The notes under the pieces: generated by a model
Database searches by the model: none
What the model was told of the DNA's origin: nothing
What the model saw: only the letters and a program-made list of their open reading frames with translations
Translations under genes and position numbers: made by a program
Shown: positions 13,123 through 24,822 of the stretch, one piece after another
Layout: each line of letters starts with the position of its first letter
How positions within the stretch are numbered: the first letter of the stretch is position 1
Assembly: GCA_028023455.1 (NCBI GenBank)
Contig: JAQFVV010006311.1
Location: 994,001-1,058,000, forward strand
Reading direction: 5' to 3'
Source of the DNA: Epiperipatus broadwayi
Lineage: Eukaryota > Onychophora > Udeonychophora > Euonychophora > Peripatidae
Length of the DNA: 64,000 bases

Positions 13123-13489
13123 TGATTTATATTTTATATTGATGTATTTTATGATTGATCATTCATGATGATGAATTGTTTATTTTGACCATTATTCATA
13201 CTTACTTTGACTTACTATAATATGGTGAATTTGTTTAAAATTATATTTTAGTTGCTCTAAGGAGTTAACTGATCTCTTCTGATCTAGCTGGCTGATCTCT
13301 CAGAGATTTTTTGATCTCATGCTCTCTTATAATATATAACATTTCTTATATATTTGGTGATGCCAGTAATTACTTTAATATTTAATTTTAAAATTTTGTT
13401 TATTTGGGGATAATTTGCTACCACCTATTTTCCACCTGGATAATCCCCCATCCCATTACAATATGTTATATAATGAATATGCTAATATC

Positions 13490-13605
13490 TCTTAACAAGC
13501 TTTTCTGAATATTCCTATCCTCAGACTGATTTCTAGATCTGGCTGTCATCAGTGGGGCAGTAGGACTTCATGTGATATATGACTATTTCCTTGCAATATA
13601 TATGT
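13490..13605 (+). repeat. F-family fragment beside R3k copy A
   Basis: The string TCTTAACAAGCTTTTC, then TATCCTCAGAC and TTTCTAGATCTGGCT, matches the left arm of the foldback at 62701-62760. The end GTGATATATGAC matches its far right end near 63150. The middle of the element is absent, so this is an internally deleted copy. Confidence 0.55.
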
Positions 13606-16033
13606 GTACATGCTTGTTCAAATGTACTATGCATATATAGTATTGTAAACAAAGCATTGTCAACAAATTATAAATTATTATCAGCTAATGCATATCATCC
13701 ACTAGGGGAAGAGGAATAAAATATAATGAATGTAATCCACTATATTAATTCTTTCCAAATAATGAAGATAGCTTTAATAAATTTTTAAAATAAAAACCAA
13801 ATGCTGAAATGGTTAAATTACTATATTAAAAAATACAACAACAAATAATTATGTTCAAAGTTTATATTATAGCTGCAAAGTAGGGGAGATAGGAGGCCTT
13901 TTCACACCCACAATAAATGTGTAATGTCATGATGATGTCAAATTGACATAAAATAATCCTGTGAGTATACGTGACAAAACGTGTTTTTCTTTATCAATGT
14001 GATTTTTTTAATAATACTTCGACATTTTCAGTTGTTGTCCAGATTTCTTTCTGATAACAACTATTCCAATTCATATACAGTTGTATATTTTCAGTTTTTG
14101 TTTCTTTTCTTTTTTTAATTTGTTTATATAAAAAAGTACTTTTATTAGCATTTCTGTTGTAAATCAGCATACTCTGAAATCACATGCTATATTTTTGTAG
14201 GGAAATTTTTTTAGGAGAGATCTCCATTTTCTGTGGTAATATTACATGTGAAATGTTTTGTTTGAAAATGACAATTCCTGTTGTATATTACACAGTAAGT
14301 ATCATATGAGTATACTTAATGTGTTTTTATAAATATTATTTAAAAACTAAACTCATTTACTGTTTATTTAGTGCCAATTGTTTAGTAACAATTTTTTTTG
14401 TGTAATGGCATCATTTCATTAAGATTGCAAAACACATTTTTTTATTTCAAATGTCATTCTTAAAAGTTGTTAGTGTCCAAGTCATACATATTTGAATGTC
14501 TTGTTCAAAATTATACATTTCTTATTGAAAATGATAAATATGTTTATTATGTTTTAGTATGTTTTTACTTTTAGTTGTTTTTAGTCCTGCAACATGGAGC
14601 ATGTATTACATATACTGCATCCTTTTCACATTCATATTAAACCCTTCCAATAACTTTCTAAATCTTGCCAAAATATCATGTATAAGATCCATGTACATGT
14701 TTTTTTTTTGCCAAAAAAGTCGTGTACAAGATCCATGTACCAGTTATTTTGGTCAGATCCCAAGATTACAAAGTCATCAGCAGATTGGTATGAATGTGAA
14801 CAGGCGCAGTAGCTCTAATACCAAAGTACTTAAAAAATTAAATAAATAAATGTCATTTATCTATTACAAAACTTTATTTAAATCATTTATTAAAATAATA
14901 AAAATAATTGAAAAAGGCAAATAATACATATTTAATATAGCTGATTTATTTATTTATTTAATACATTTAATCATTTTTATATATTCTATATATATAAATT
15001 TGCTTAATCCTAATTCAGTATTATCCTACAACAATATTTTAGTAAAGCTAAAATGTTTAAAATTAAATCAACATATAATAAATTAAATATTTAATCTTTT
15101 CATATTTTTTAGATACAGAAAAAATATTGTAATTCTTTTTTTCGTTTTTTTTATTCAATGCTTTTTTATTATTAATACATTTTTCTTACAATTTTTATTA
15201 TCTAGCAATCTTCTTTTAGTTGAAACTAGAATAAATAATTATAAGGCATTCTATAAGTATACATTTAAAAAATGTGTAAAATGTTAGTTTATAACAAATT
15301 GTTAATAAATAATAATAATAAAGTATAGAGTGCTTATTTAAAAAATAAAAAAATAAATAAATTGGTATTCATTTCGATCAAACAAATTTGATGGTTTGAA
15401 ACCATTGAATAGAATTCAAAATATGAAATATGAAAATGTTAATAAAAAAGTTTTATTTATGGCCATGGCATCAATATGTTATTTCTTTTCATGATCCTGA
15501 GAAATTATTTATAGAATAATACAATTTTCTGAGAGGTTTGAAAAAATTTACATAATTTACTCTTTGTGTGTATATAAATCAAATGTACTAATACTACTGT
15601 ATAAATAAACTACTACTACAATAAAGTTGAATAATGCTAAGATTGATATCACATCATATTAACCCTAATCAACTTCTATAGGATTATCATTTCATATCTT
15701 ATGAATAGTACTATTCATCATGGCAGAGTTCCCTAGTAGTATTTTAAAGTAACATATAAAGAATTTCCTTTTATATATTAAGCTTTAGACCAATTAGCTA
15801 TTAAAATCCAAAATACTTGCAACATGATCTTGTGGAAATTTTTAACTTTTAAACATTAAAATAGCTAAAGCTAAGACTGAGTTTAAAATAATTACAAATT
15901 GTATCTTAAATATTAATCAACATCAACTAATAATTCACTATATAATAAACAATATATGCAATAATTTAAAATCAGATAAAATAAATATAATAATCAAAAT
16001 ACTCTGAAATAAACTCTACAATATTCACTATGC
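13606..16033. other. AT-rich sequence, one short direct repeat
   Basis: At about 14683-14745 a short block (AAGATCCATGTAC) occurs twice about 42 bp apart. A 96-codon frame at 14559-14849 spans it and resembles nothing known to me. The rest holds only A/T-rich low-complexity sequence. Confidence 0.45.
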
Positions 16034-16342
16034 CAATATAAAAAATAATTCAATAATAGCTATAGTCAGTTTATGGCAGTGTACACCATTCTGAATAGCA
16101 TTTAACAGTTAAAATTTAAACAAACAAAAAAAATTTGATTAAAGTCATACAACACTAATGCTTCTACATGAATGGCCAACTTTTAATAATTTATGTATAT
16201 AAATTCATGTGGAAGTGTTAGTGTTGTATGACTTTAATAAGATGTTTTTTTTGTTTTAAATTTTAACTATTAAATGCTATTCAGGATAGTGTATACTGCA
16301 TAATCTGACTATAACTATTTTAATTTTTTTTATATTGGTAAT
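16034..16342. mobile_element. Hairpin MITE, ~309 bp
   Basis: The two halves are reverse complements along almost the whole length. Paired blocks include GCCAATATAAAAAATAATTC against TTTTTTTTATATTGGTAA, ATTAAAGTCATACAACACTA against TAGTGTTGTATGACTTTAAT, and GAATAGCATTTAACAGTTAA against TTAACTATTAAATGCTATTC. The loop is about 40 bp. Nothing is encoded, and the parent superfamily cannot be told. Confidence 0.75.
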
Positions 16343-19082
16343 TGTACTACTATTTTTGGTACAACATGTGTTTGGCATTCTACCACAAAAGAAGATTGCT
16401 GAGAAAAAAGTATATTTTATAAAATATAATAATAATACATATAAAAAATGTGGATTTTTTAAAATTTAATAAATAAGATTTATTATTTTTATTGTAACTA
16501 CATTGATAATCAAAAAAAATGTACATGATTTGTTTTAAGATTAAAAAAAACTGCAATTAACTATAATCAGAGAGTCCTATTTTGTCTCCTAATTACATAT
16601 GGCCGATCAGAAGGTCAATCAACTATATGAAAAAAAGTTAGAGATTGTATAAAATTGAACCTTTTTTAAATGTAAAGTATTCTTTTGTTTTGGTTGATGA
16701 AATTATGTTAGTCCCCAAATAAAAAATGGATGATATATTAAAGATAATATAAAACTATGTATTATATGTAACTTATGATTAATATTGTAAATTAATAATA
16801 ATAAAAATAAGCTTTGCAGAAAAATTAAATTCCCAAAGAGATAAAGAAAAGTGCAAAAAAGGTACTTGTGTGATGGAGTCAGGCCAGTGGTATAAAAAGG
16901 TGACCCAGAGAACTTTGATTCATTCTTTCTTTGCATCATTAATATTAACTTGTGAATTCTTTAAATTACAGTCCTGTATTCTTCATTGAGTTTGGAAAAT
17001 GAACAAAAATTTAGAAAGATGTATAAGAATGTTTTGCTGCATATTTCTTTTTACCTGCAGGAATAATTCAAACAAGATGCATTGCTAAGCAGATACAGTG
17101 ACTGATGCCTTCTTTCTGGCCTAAAGTCAAGAGGCACCTTGATCTAAAATGCTGTACCAGGACCCTAGCAAGCTAATAAGAAAATAAACACTTTAACCAT
17201 ACCTAATGTATCCCATAATTAGTAAAAATAAGAAATTCATGGCAATAGTATATACCTATTATGCCAATCATTAAATCCAATCAAAGAAATAATAGATAAG
17301 ATTAATGACAGCTCTACACTTAACTTTAATGTTTATTTGAACAAGTAATGTAAACTTTTCTAAAAAAAATCAGATAAACTAAACTTTATTGCTAATAGAA
17401 TACCTAATTAAATTTATAATTAAGAATATGTTGTATATCTATTTCTATGTAATGTTGTATCTACATGTTAATGTTTCATAATATTTGGGAGGGTAGTATT
17501 AATAAATAATGTATTTGTGGTGAATACTTACTTGTTTATTAAATCTATGTGGTAATTTAAATTCAGAAATCTTCATTATTTAGATTTCTCCATGTATGAA
17601 TGCTAATACAATTAATTAATTTACTAAATCTCCATAAATAAAAACTAGATAACAAAAACTTGGAATTATATAGGAGAGAAATTCCATCTGTATTCAGCTA
17701 ATATGGTTCACTGAACACTGGCATGAACAAATAAATAAAAGCTGTCACAAGTTATAGTTCTCTTTTATATCAGATCATTTAATATGACTCAGAGTTAGAT
17801 TGATATTGTTTCTCCTAATATTTATTTATTAAATTAAAAAGGAGGGAGCGATTTGATCATATCACAAATGTTAAACTGTTATACATATGCAAAAACTCCT
17901 TTAGTAAGCAGGATTTATATAAATATAATAAAAAAAATAACAGATAAAACAATTACAACCTGGTAAAGTATAATGAACATTGTAGAGTTTATTCCAGAAT
18001 ATTTTGATTATATAATGATTATTATTTTAATAGATTATTAATTGATATTGAATAATATTTAAGCAATATTCTACCTTGCACTAATTTATTGTAAAGTTTA
18101 AAAGTTTAATATTTAATAAGATTGCACTATAAATACTTCGTTTTTATTGGTCTAAAGTTAGGTATATTTTGAAATGCTACCATGTAGTTCTGAAGTCAGT
18201 TGAGGATGGTGTTGATAAGTCATGAAATGATTTTTCTGAATGAGCTTATTTGGTGATATTTTGATATGATGTCAAAGTTAGTAAGAATTTATGTATCAAT
18301 TTATTGTTTAATAAGATTAAACCTTATTTGAGCAGTAATTTGTTTATATATGTCAATAAACAAAGTGACAAAAAAGATATGTTTTCAGGAGTGCTTTAAT
18401 TATGTAATGTTGATCAAGAAAAAAAGAGTAGGAAAAGATATGTTTAGATAAAGAATTAATTTTGTTCTTATGTAAGATTAAAAAAATATTTGCAACAACT
18501 TTAATTATTATAGTATAATCTAAAAGTTTATAATTTATGTATACAATAATAAATAGTAATTAAAATTTAGCTAATATATGAAAAAATCCTAAATAATAAC
18601 ATTTGACAATTCAATTTAGCTAATAGTCTAAAAAGATGTACAAACCTGGATTTAACATTAACTCAGTTAAAGAAGTAAAAAATATGTTTAGGTAAAGTTT
18701 TTTTAAGAAAGGAAAAAAAAATCAAAATTGCAATGCAATTGAGGAGAAAAAACATTTTTCATAAAAAACAAAATGAAAAAGTAGATTTGAGATTAATGAA
18801 TCAAATACTCATAAAGTAGAAAGTTACACTTCTTTTATCATACTGTAAAACTCCTATTGTAAAAACTTAAAATAATATTTTTGCTATAAATATTAATTAA
18901 AAATACATTTTAAAACAAATTACTATTGTGGTTAGGGGAATAATAACAATTTCTAAAAAATATAAATGACATTCATAATTAATTTTTAATTATTCTATTT
19001 CTATTAAATTATTAAAAAAATTTCAAATGTGTAATATATGTATTTATAATGCATAATTGTAATAATTGTCAAGGCTAAATAT
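16343..19082. other. AT-rich sequence, nothing recognised
   Basis: A less AT-rich patch at about 17040-17170 (GAGGCACCTTGATC, ACCAGGACCCTAGCAAGC) has no recognisable family or frame. The remainder is low-complexity AT-rich DNA. Confidence 0.45.
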
Positions 19083-19565
19083 TCTTATAAGTAACCATTA
19101 AAACCAATCAATACTTAGACAATCTCATCAATAACAATCTATATTCTCAAACTGTTGTTAAGGCAACCTTTTAACAATGAAAGTGAAATCCCACCTTTAT
19201 TTATGGACCAATGTATTTATATAGACACTAAAGATTGCAATTTATTATTTAAAGAATACTTTGGGTACAATTTGAAAAGTATAATTGCAGTTTGTAAAGT
19301 TATAATTTACTATTTATTAGTTTGCATTCAAAACAGATTATATTTACCTGTTTAAAGAGGTTTATTTAAACTTCTATGTATCAGTAATTTCAATCTCTGC
19401 AGTTAAGTTGCAATCTTTAGAGCATATAGAAATATACTGGATCATAAATAAAGGTGGGATTCCATCTTTAATGTTAAAAAGAAGTTGCATAGACAACAGT
19501 TTGAGATTGTTCGTTGTTATTGATATTGGGATAGTCTAAGTGTCGACTAGTTATAATGGTTATAA
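19083..19565. mobile_element. Long-arm hairpin element, ~480 bp
   Basis: Arms of roughly 150 bp pair imperfectly. Left blocks AATCCCACCTTTATTTATGG (written AAATCCCACC here), CTCAAACTGTTGTTAAGGCA and AAAGATTGCAATTTA face right blocks CCATAAATAAAGGTGGGATT-like, TGCATAGACAACAGTTTGAG and TTGCAATCTTTAGAG. A 66-codon frame in the left half (19155-19355) comes from the arm and loop, and I do not consider it a gene. The arms have diverged noticeably, so this copy is older than the hairpin at 6147-6416. Confidence 0.7.
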
Positions 19566-19989
19566 TTCATACTATAACTTTGATTGCATGTTTGTCATTG
19601 AATAATAATATTCTTTAAATTGTTATTTCTTTTGTTACTTTTATTATCACCATACACCTATTAAAATAATAATACAGTATATAAATCTATTGTTAAAATC
19701 TAAATTCATGATGTATAAAAAAAATTCTAAGTGAAAAAAAGCACAAAATAAAACCTATTTTTAAAAGAAAATTATTGTTTAAAATAATAATAATAATAAC
19801 AACAAAAACTCACATTTTTTCATTTATCCATGTATATAAGTGACCATTTTAAATGTTGCTGAATATGTCTTATGTAAAGATCTATAAAAATAAATAAAAA
19901 ATCATGAGTATAATAAAAATTTTACATCAAACATCAATGGTGAATTCTTTATAGTGATAACTGAAAAAGAAGATAGTTTTAAAAAATAC
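19566..19989. other. AT-rich sequence, nothing recognised
   Basis: Holds short (AAT)n and poly-A stretches. No gene or repeat was recognised. Confidence 0.45.
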
Positions 19990-20260
19990 ATTATAAAGGA
20001 ATGGGTATCAGGGTGATGATGGCAAAAATATCTCCAGTTACTGATTTAAAATTTAATATATAATATTTAAGTAGGATATATTAAAGTAATAAAAGTATAT
20101 TAAAGAGAGCATGAGATCACCTGAAGATCTGGGAAATCAGCCCAGTTAACTCCTTAGAGCAACTAATTAGCATAATTATCCATACATCAACTAGCATTAA
20201 TAATAAATAAAAATCATCCATCATCATGAATGATCAATAATAAAATAAATCAACAGTTAA

Positions 20261-20332
20261 TCTGGTGACTGGATTTGAACTGGGTCTATTATAGACCAGT
20301 CTAACTATTGAATCTTACTTTGCCAGCTTGGG
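20261..20332 (-). repeat. tRNA-like block in R3k copy B (best preserved)
   Basis: On the minus strand this reads from AGCTGGCA through TTCAATAGTTAGACTGG (A-box-like region) to GACCCAGTTCAAATCCAGTC (B-box-like GTTCAAATCC). The spacing between the two boxes suits a tRNA-derived head. No complete cloverleaf could be drawn. Confidence 0.55.
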
Positions 20333-21664
20333 ACATTTATTTAACCATTAATTTGAATGCACAAACTTAAGTGATAATCCATTAGAATATATAACCATAA
20401 AATCAACAATGCTGGTATATTAAAACACGCTCATCATCATCAATGCTCTGTCCATTTAGTGCCATTAATGTACTGGCCAACTATAAACTTAATTTCTAAT
20501 AAGACTAAAATAAAATAAAATTTAGTGTAGGGGCTTTAAAAAATATACTCTTAGTGCCAACCAGGATATCTGGATGCCACTAAGCAGTAATATACATTCC
20601 CTTGCATATAATAGATTGCTATGCATGAATCTAGCTCAGAGAATATAAGCTCTATAATTGTTATTGTGATCAAGAGATGATGCAAATATATAAAATTCTA
20701 AAAACCATTTAGAATCAAGTACACTGGAATAATTTTAACAATAACATACAAGTTTATTAACAACAATAAAATGTATTGCCAAATTTAATGTTATTTTATA
20801 TTTTTTTCTTTATTGTAAACATAGTTGAATAAACCTGTTTTTGATACTAACAATAAAATAAAGTAAAATTAAGGTCTTTAAATATGGCTATGCATATAAG
20901 GCTTCTGATTTTGATTAATATACAAAATAAAAAACTATTACATTGTTATTTACAATACCTCTTAATGGATTTACATACAACACATACACACATATATACA
21001 TATATGCAGAGATGCAAGTTTTATAAGATACAATGAATACATTTCAATTGACATTTAATAAAATTTAAAAAGTGATTAAATTTTATGTGTTCTATTTGCC
21101 AGCATTGATATATACACACACAGACATGTGGTATCATAATTTCTGAACATATTTTAATTATAATTTAATGATAAAATAAATGATTAAAATATGCATATCA
21201 GTGTCTGACATGCATTGGTATTTACACATAGATGTGCAGTACAATTAATGAATATATTTTAATCATCATATAAATACAATAAATGATTAAATTTTAAGTT
21301 ATCACATTTTAATAATACCAATATTTATTAACATAACATATTTGAACTTATTAAACGAATAAAATTAAAAATATCCTTCATAATAAAATGTAGATGCTAT
21401 GAATCAGTTATCAAATTATTTCTTTACTGATTAGTTTTTTTTTAAAAAACAAAACAAAAAGTACTATCCTATAACAGTTGCTCCCCTAACAGGTCACTGT
21501 TGATTAACATTTATAAACATCTACAGGTATATATATTTTCTAGTCTAAAAAGAGTTTTTTTTTTAAAAAAAGGATTGTCCATGAAATAATTCTTTACTCT
21601 TAGCTCTTCTTTTTAATTCAAATTCAAGCAAAATTATTTACTTGGTTTTAGTTTTTTTTAAATA

Positions 21665-22724
21665 CACCTGGGTCTCGTTTTATGTGGATTATTTTAATGC
21701 GATTTTGAAGTTATGTGATTCATGTTTCTTCTTAATATTTTTCATATTTCACTATATTTATTAGATATCAAGAAATTTAAATTATTAATAACTTATTTTG
21801 ACTTGAAATACTTTTTTTTTCCAAAAATATAACGTTATATTAGCAGCTAATGTGAATATGGCCTGAAGCTATATTTAGAATAAATAACTTACTTATACTA
21901 ATGAGTAAATAATAATAATAGATTTACACTTACATATAAAAATATCGGAATATTCAAAAATTTTAAACTTTTAAAATGTATTTTGTTAAGTATAACAGAA
22001 ATAAATAATGTAGATTTTTAAAATAAATAACGAAGATTTTATTGATTTTATAAACTGAAAATAATATTTTTAATGATAATGTATAATCTTTTTGTTTTGA
22101 TTGCAATCCTCATTTTTTTAATATAAAAACAAAATGTGAACATTTAAAATTTATTTCAGTAGTAAAAATCAGTTGTCAACAGAAAACCATTAACACAGCA
22201 CAAGACTGAAATTGTCACTAGTTGTGTAAATGGGATGGAGCAGAATATGGTAAAAATTAGAGTGGGGAATGGAAAATAAAGTGGCTAACAAGTTTCTCTG
22301 GACATAATTGCTGAGAGATTCTTGACTTAATTCAAGAAGAAGCTACATCACATCACATCGACAAATCTGATTTCTTACCAGTTTACAAATGAACTGCACA
22401 TTCGAAAATAACGATAATGATTAAAATACATATGAAAAAATGTCAAATTAAATACTGTAGTTAATAAAAAAAAGTAAAAAAAGTTTGTCTTGTACCAATT
22501 TTTTTCAAATATTTGATATTTTTTATTAGTCATACTTTATTTCCTTATTTTTTTTAATGCAAATTTTAAAGTAATTTTTTCTTCTTGCTTTGCTTTTATG
22601 CGAATTCTGAAAATTATAGACACTATCCCCTATTTTTCAAGGTAAATTAAGTATATTTTTGTGCAATTTTTTTATTGCAGTTTTTTTGTGGAACCTATCT
22701 ACTGCATAAAACAAGACCCAGGTG
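21665..22724. mobile_element. Non-autonomous DNA transposon with CACCTGGGTCTC ends, copy 2
   Basis: Begins CACCTGGGTCTCGTTTTATG and ends CATAAAACAAGACCCAGGTG, flanked by TA on both sides. The interior aligns with copy 1 at several points (AGAAAACCATTAACACA, AATCTGATTT-TTACCAGTTT, AAAGTTTGTCTTGTACC), and a section of about 100 bp near 22230-22340 is present only here. The 1060-bp element has no long frame. It sits inside R3k copy B, so it inserted after R3k. Confidence 0.77.
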
Positions 22725-22731
22725 TATATAG

Positions 22732-22815
22732 ATTTTAAATGACTTAAAATAATATTGTTCTATATATATATATATATATAGATATTTAAATGACTTAAAA
22801 TAATATTGTTCTATA
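22732..22815 (+). repeat. Short tandem duplication with (TA)n spacer
   Basis: The block TTTAAATGACTTAAAATAAT, followed by ATTGTTCTATAT, occurs twice about 51 bp apart with (TA)n between the copies. Confidence 0.75.
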
Positions 22816-23845
22816 TCTATCTATCACAATTATTTCCACATTGAAAGTATATAATTTTCACTTATTCTCTTGAAAAAACAAATATAAAATCATCTATAAA
22901 TTAAATCTTTATTTTTAGACATTTAACTTAAATAAAATTATTTAATTCTACTTTAAAATTTCATTTTAAGGAATTACTTAAAAGAATTTATTTAAAATTT
23001 TGTACTCATTATATATATCACTATTCACCACATATATTTATTTGTACTTCTCTGCTTACAGATAAATCCTTTAACAACTGAGAGATTTCTCTTGGTGAGC
23101 TAGCTAGTCTTGGTTCCACTGAGACTTCAGGCCAGCAATGTCAGCTATAGATGGATACAAAGAAGTTGGGTTTTTCTTCAAAGTACATCTAAACTCAACA
23201 TAATGAAATAGTAGACTGCTGCTGGATCTATTGTCTTGAATTCAGCTGCATCTGATTCATGGTATCTAACTGTATAGCTCTGGAAACCAACCAACTCTGC
23301 CAATTGCTTCTCCAAATATTATTAGCTAACTCTATTCAAAAACTACTATTAGCCAACCCTCTATATTTTTATCAACTCTTTTTATATAATCAGCTGAGGT
23401 GACAAAAACACATCAATTAAAAACTTTTTTTCTTGATTAAAAACAATTGTAACAAACACTAGTTTTGAAATTTTATCAAAAGTATGATCAAGTTTTTACT
23501 TAAAAAAAATTTTTAATAGATAGAAATTTTGTTCAATTAATTAAAGAGATTTCAAAATAGATAATATAAATTTTTACAATTATCAGTTTAACATGTTTGT
23601 TTTTAATTTCGAAATTAGAATTCAATAAAAATATTTATTAGATCTTTTTTTAAATGTTTACTTTATAATAAACCTTTATTTTAATTCCAAAATTATCGAA
23701 CCTTTTACTATGATTATTTTATTCCAGGAAATGTAGAAAAATATCTATAAAATTTTTGTCTGTGTTTGTTTCTACTTTTCCTTCCAACTTTATATATATA
23801 TTTGTGCACACACACTATGTTATTGTGAGCTATGTAACAGAAATA

Positions 23846-24329
23846 TTATAATATATTTAATTTAAGAAGTTCTCATGTTGAATAATAAAGTTTTAATTGG
23901 AAAAACAAAAACCTAAATATTATTAAAAAATACACGAAAACTGCTCAAATTATTAATGTGACTCTGACCACTTTTAGGTTTAAACATTTCCTTCCTTATA
24001 TTTCAATCCATTTTGTATAAATAGCATATTATAATGGCACTTCACTTATATTACTCTCTTTTCTTTTGTTCATCTCAGAGTCTTATTCTTTATTCTATCC
24101 TCCTAATGTTGATACGTGATACTACATTCTTGAATGTACACATTTTCTAAAAACAGATTAAAAAAGTTGTAATTAGTACAGATCAACAGATTTACTAAGA
24201 ACCAAGGATTATTATACATTTTTTGTCAATATGCAGTTTTTTTCAAAGATCTTACATCAAATCGTATGTATGAAATATAATATAAAAATATATATTACAT
24301 GGTATAATGACTTCTATTATTAATATTAA
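23846..24329. other. AT-rich sequence, nothing recognised
   Basis: No frame, repeat or RNA gene was recognised. Confidence 0.45.
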
Positions 24330-24822
24330 GATTCACCCATACAAAAGCGTTTGGGTTCGAAAAGATAGATGGCCATTCTATCTTTTCCGAAGACTTTATC
24401 ATGAGGTTGAAGTGTTAGTATTCATTCATTTTATATTTAAAATCCGAAGTGCATGTGCAACAGTTTAATGCTGTTTAAATATTATTGTTTATAAAAAACA
24501 TTGCACTATATAAAATAATTGACTTATTTACAGACATTTAATTTCAAATAAGAATGACATATCGTAAATTCTAATAAATTTTACTAGCGTCATTCATTCA
24601 AGCATGTAAAAGTAATTTAAACTGATTATTTAATAACTTCATGCTTTCACTTTCAAACACTTAAGATTCGCCCATACAAAAGCGTTTGGGTTCGAAAAGA
24701 TAGATGGCCATTCTATCTTTTCCAAAGACTTTATCATGTGGTTGAAGTGTTAGTATTCATTCATTTTATATTTAAAATCCAAAGCACATGTGCAACAGTT
24801 TAATGCTGTTTAAATATTATTG
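24330..24822 (+). repeat. Direct-repeat pair of ~155 bp containing a hairpin
   Basis: Two near-identical blocks, at about 24330-24485 and 24662-24822, start AAGATTC-CCCATACAAAAGCG and end TTTAATGCTGTTTAAATATT. Each holds GAAAAGATAGA and TCTATCTTTTC around a 7-nt loop, an 11-bp perfect stem. They differ at only a few positions, such as CCGAAGAC/CCAAAGAC and CGAAGTGC/CAAAGCAC. The unique spacer is about 175 bp. The pair could be terminal direct repeats of a small element or a local duplication. Confidence 0.8.

Larger units (their letters stand above)
8455..13465 (+). repeat. R3k unclassified interspersed repeat, copy A (split by a LINE)
   Basis: The parts at 8455-8500 and 10430-13465 together form one copy of a roughly 3-kb repeat, also found at 31200-33600 (+) and 19990-23845 (-). 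Shared landmarks, in order: ACACA-AATA-TAGTGTGTGTGCAC at the left end, GTAGATATTTTCTACATTTC, CTGTAAAGGGTTAAATAACT, AGCACAGATAAATGTATATA, CATCTCTTGGTCAC, AAGCCCATGCACTA, TTATAGTTGG, GCATGTTTTA-TGTCCCAGCA, a tRNA-like block, and a closing CCCCATCCCATTA. The centre (about 12100-12540) holds degenerate tandem units of roughly 100-120 bp. No terminal repeats or long reading frame were found. The two parts rejoin cleanly once the LINE is removed. Confidence 0.75.
19990..23845 (-). repeat. R3k unclassified interspersed repeat, copy B (split by a DNA transposon)
   Basis: Read on the minus strand, this copy follows the same order of landmarks as copies A and C. It runs from the GTGTGTGTGCAC end at about 23805, through the block GGAAAAGTAGAAACAAACAC and the TATATGCAGAGATG-type tandem units at 20970-21310, to the tRNA-like block at 20261-20332 and the far end near 19990. 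The CACCTGGG transposon copy 2 interrupts it at 21665-22724. A 250-bp less AT-rich section at 23080-23340 is diverged but shared with 11000-11400 and 31500-31900. No reading frame is conserved among the three copies. Confidence 0.72.

Noticed and set aside
14683-14745. Repeated AAGATCCATGTAC block, considered as a regulatory or CRISPR-like repeat
   Set aside because: Only two short copies, no regular spacing, and the setting is eukaryotic.
17040-17170. Less AT-rich patch considered as an exon or RNA gene
   Set aside because: No open frame with splice sites and no foldable RNA family recognised.
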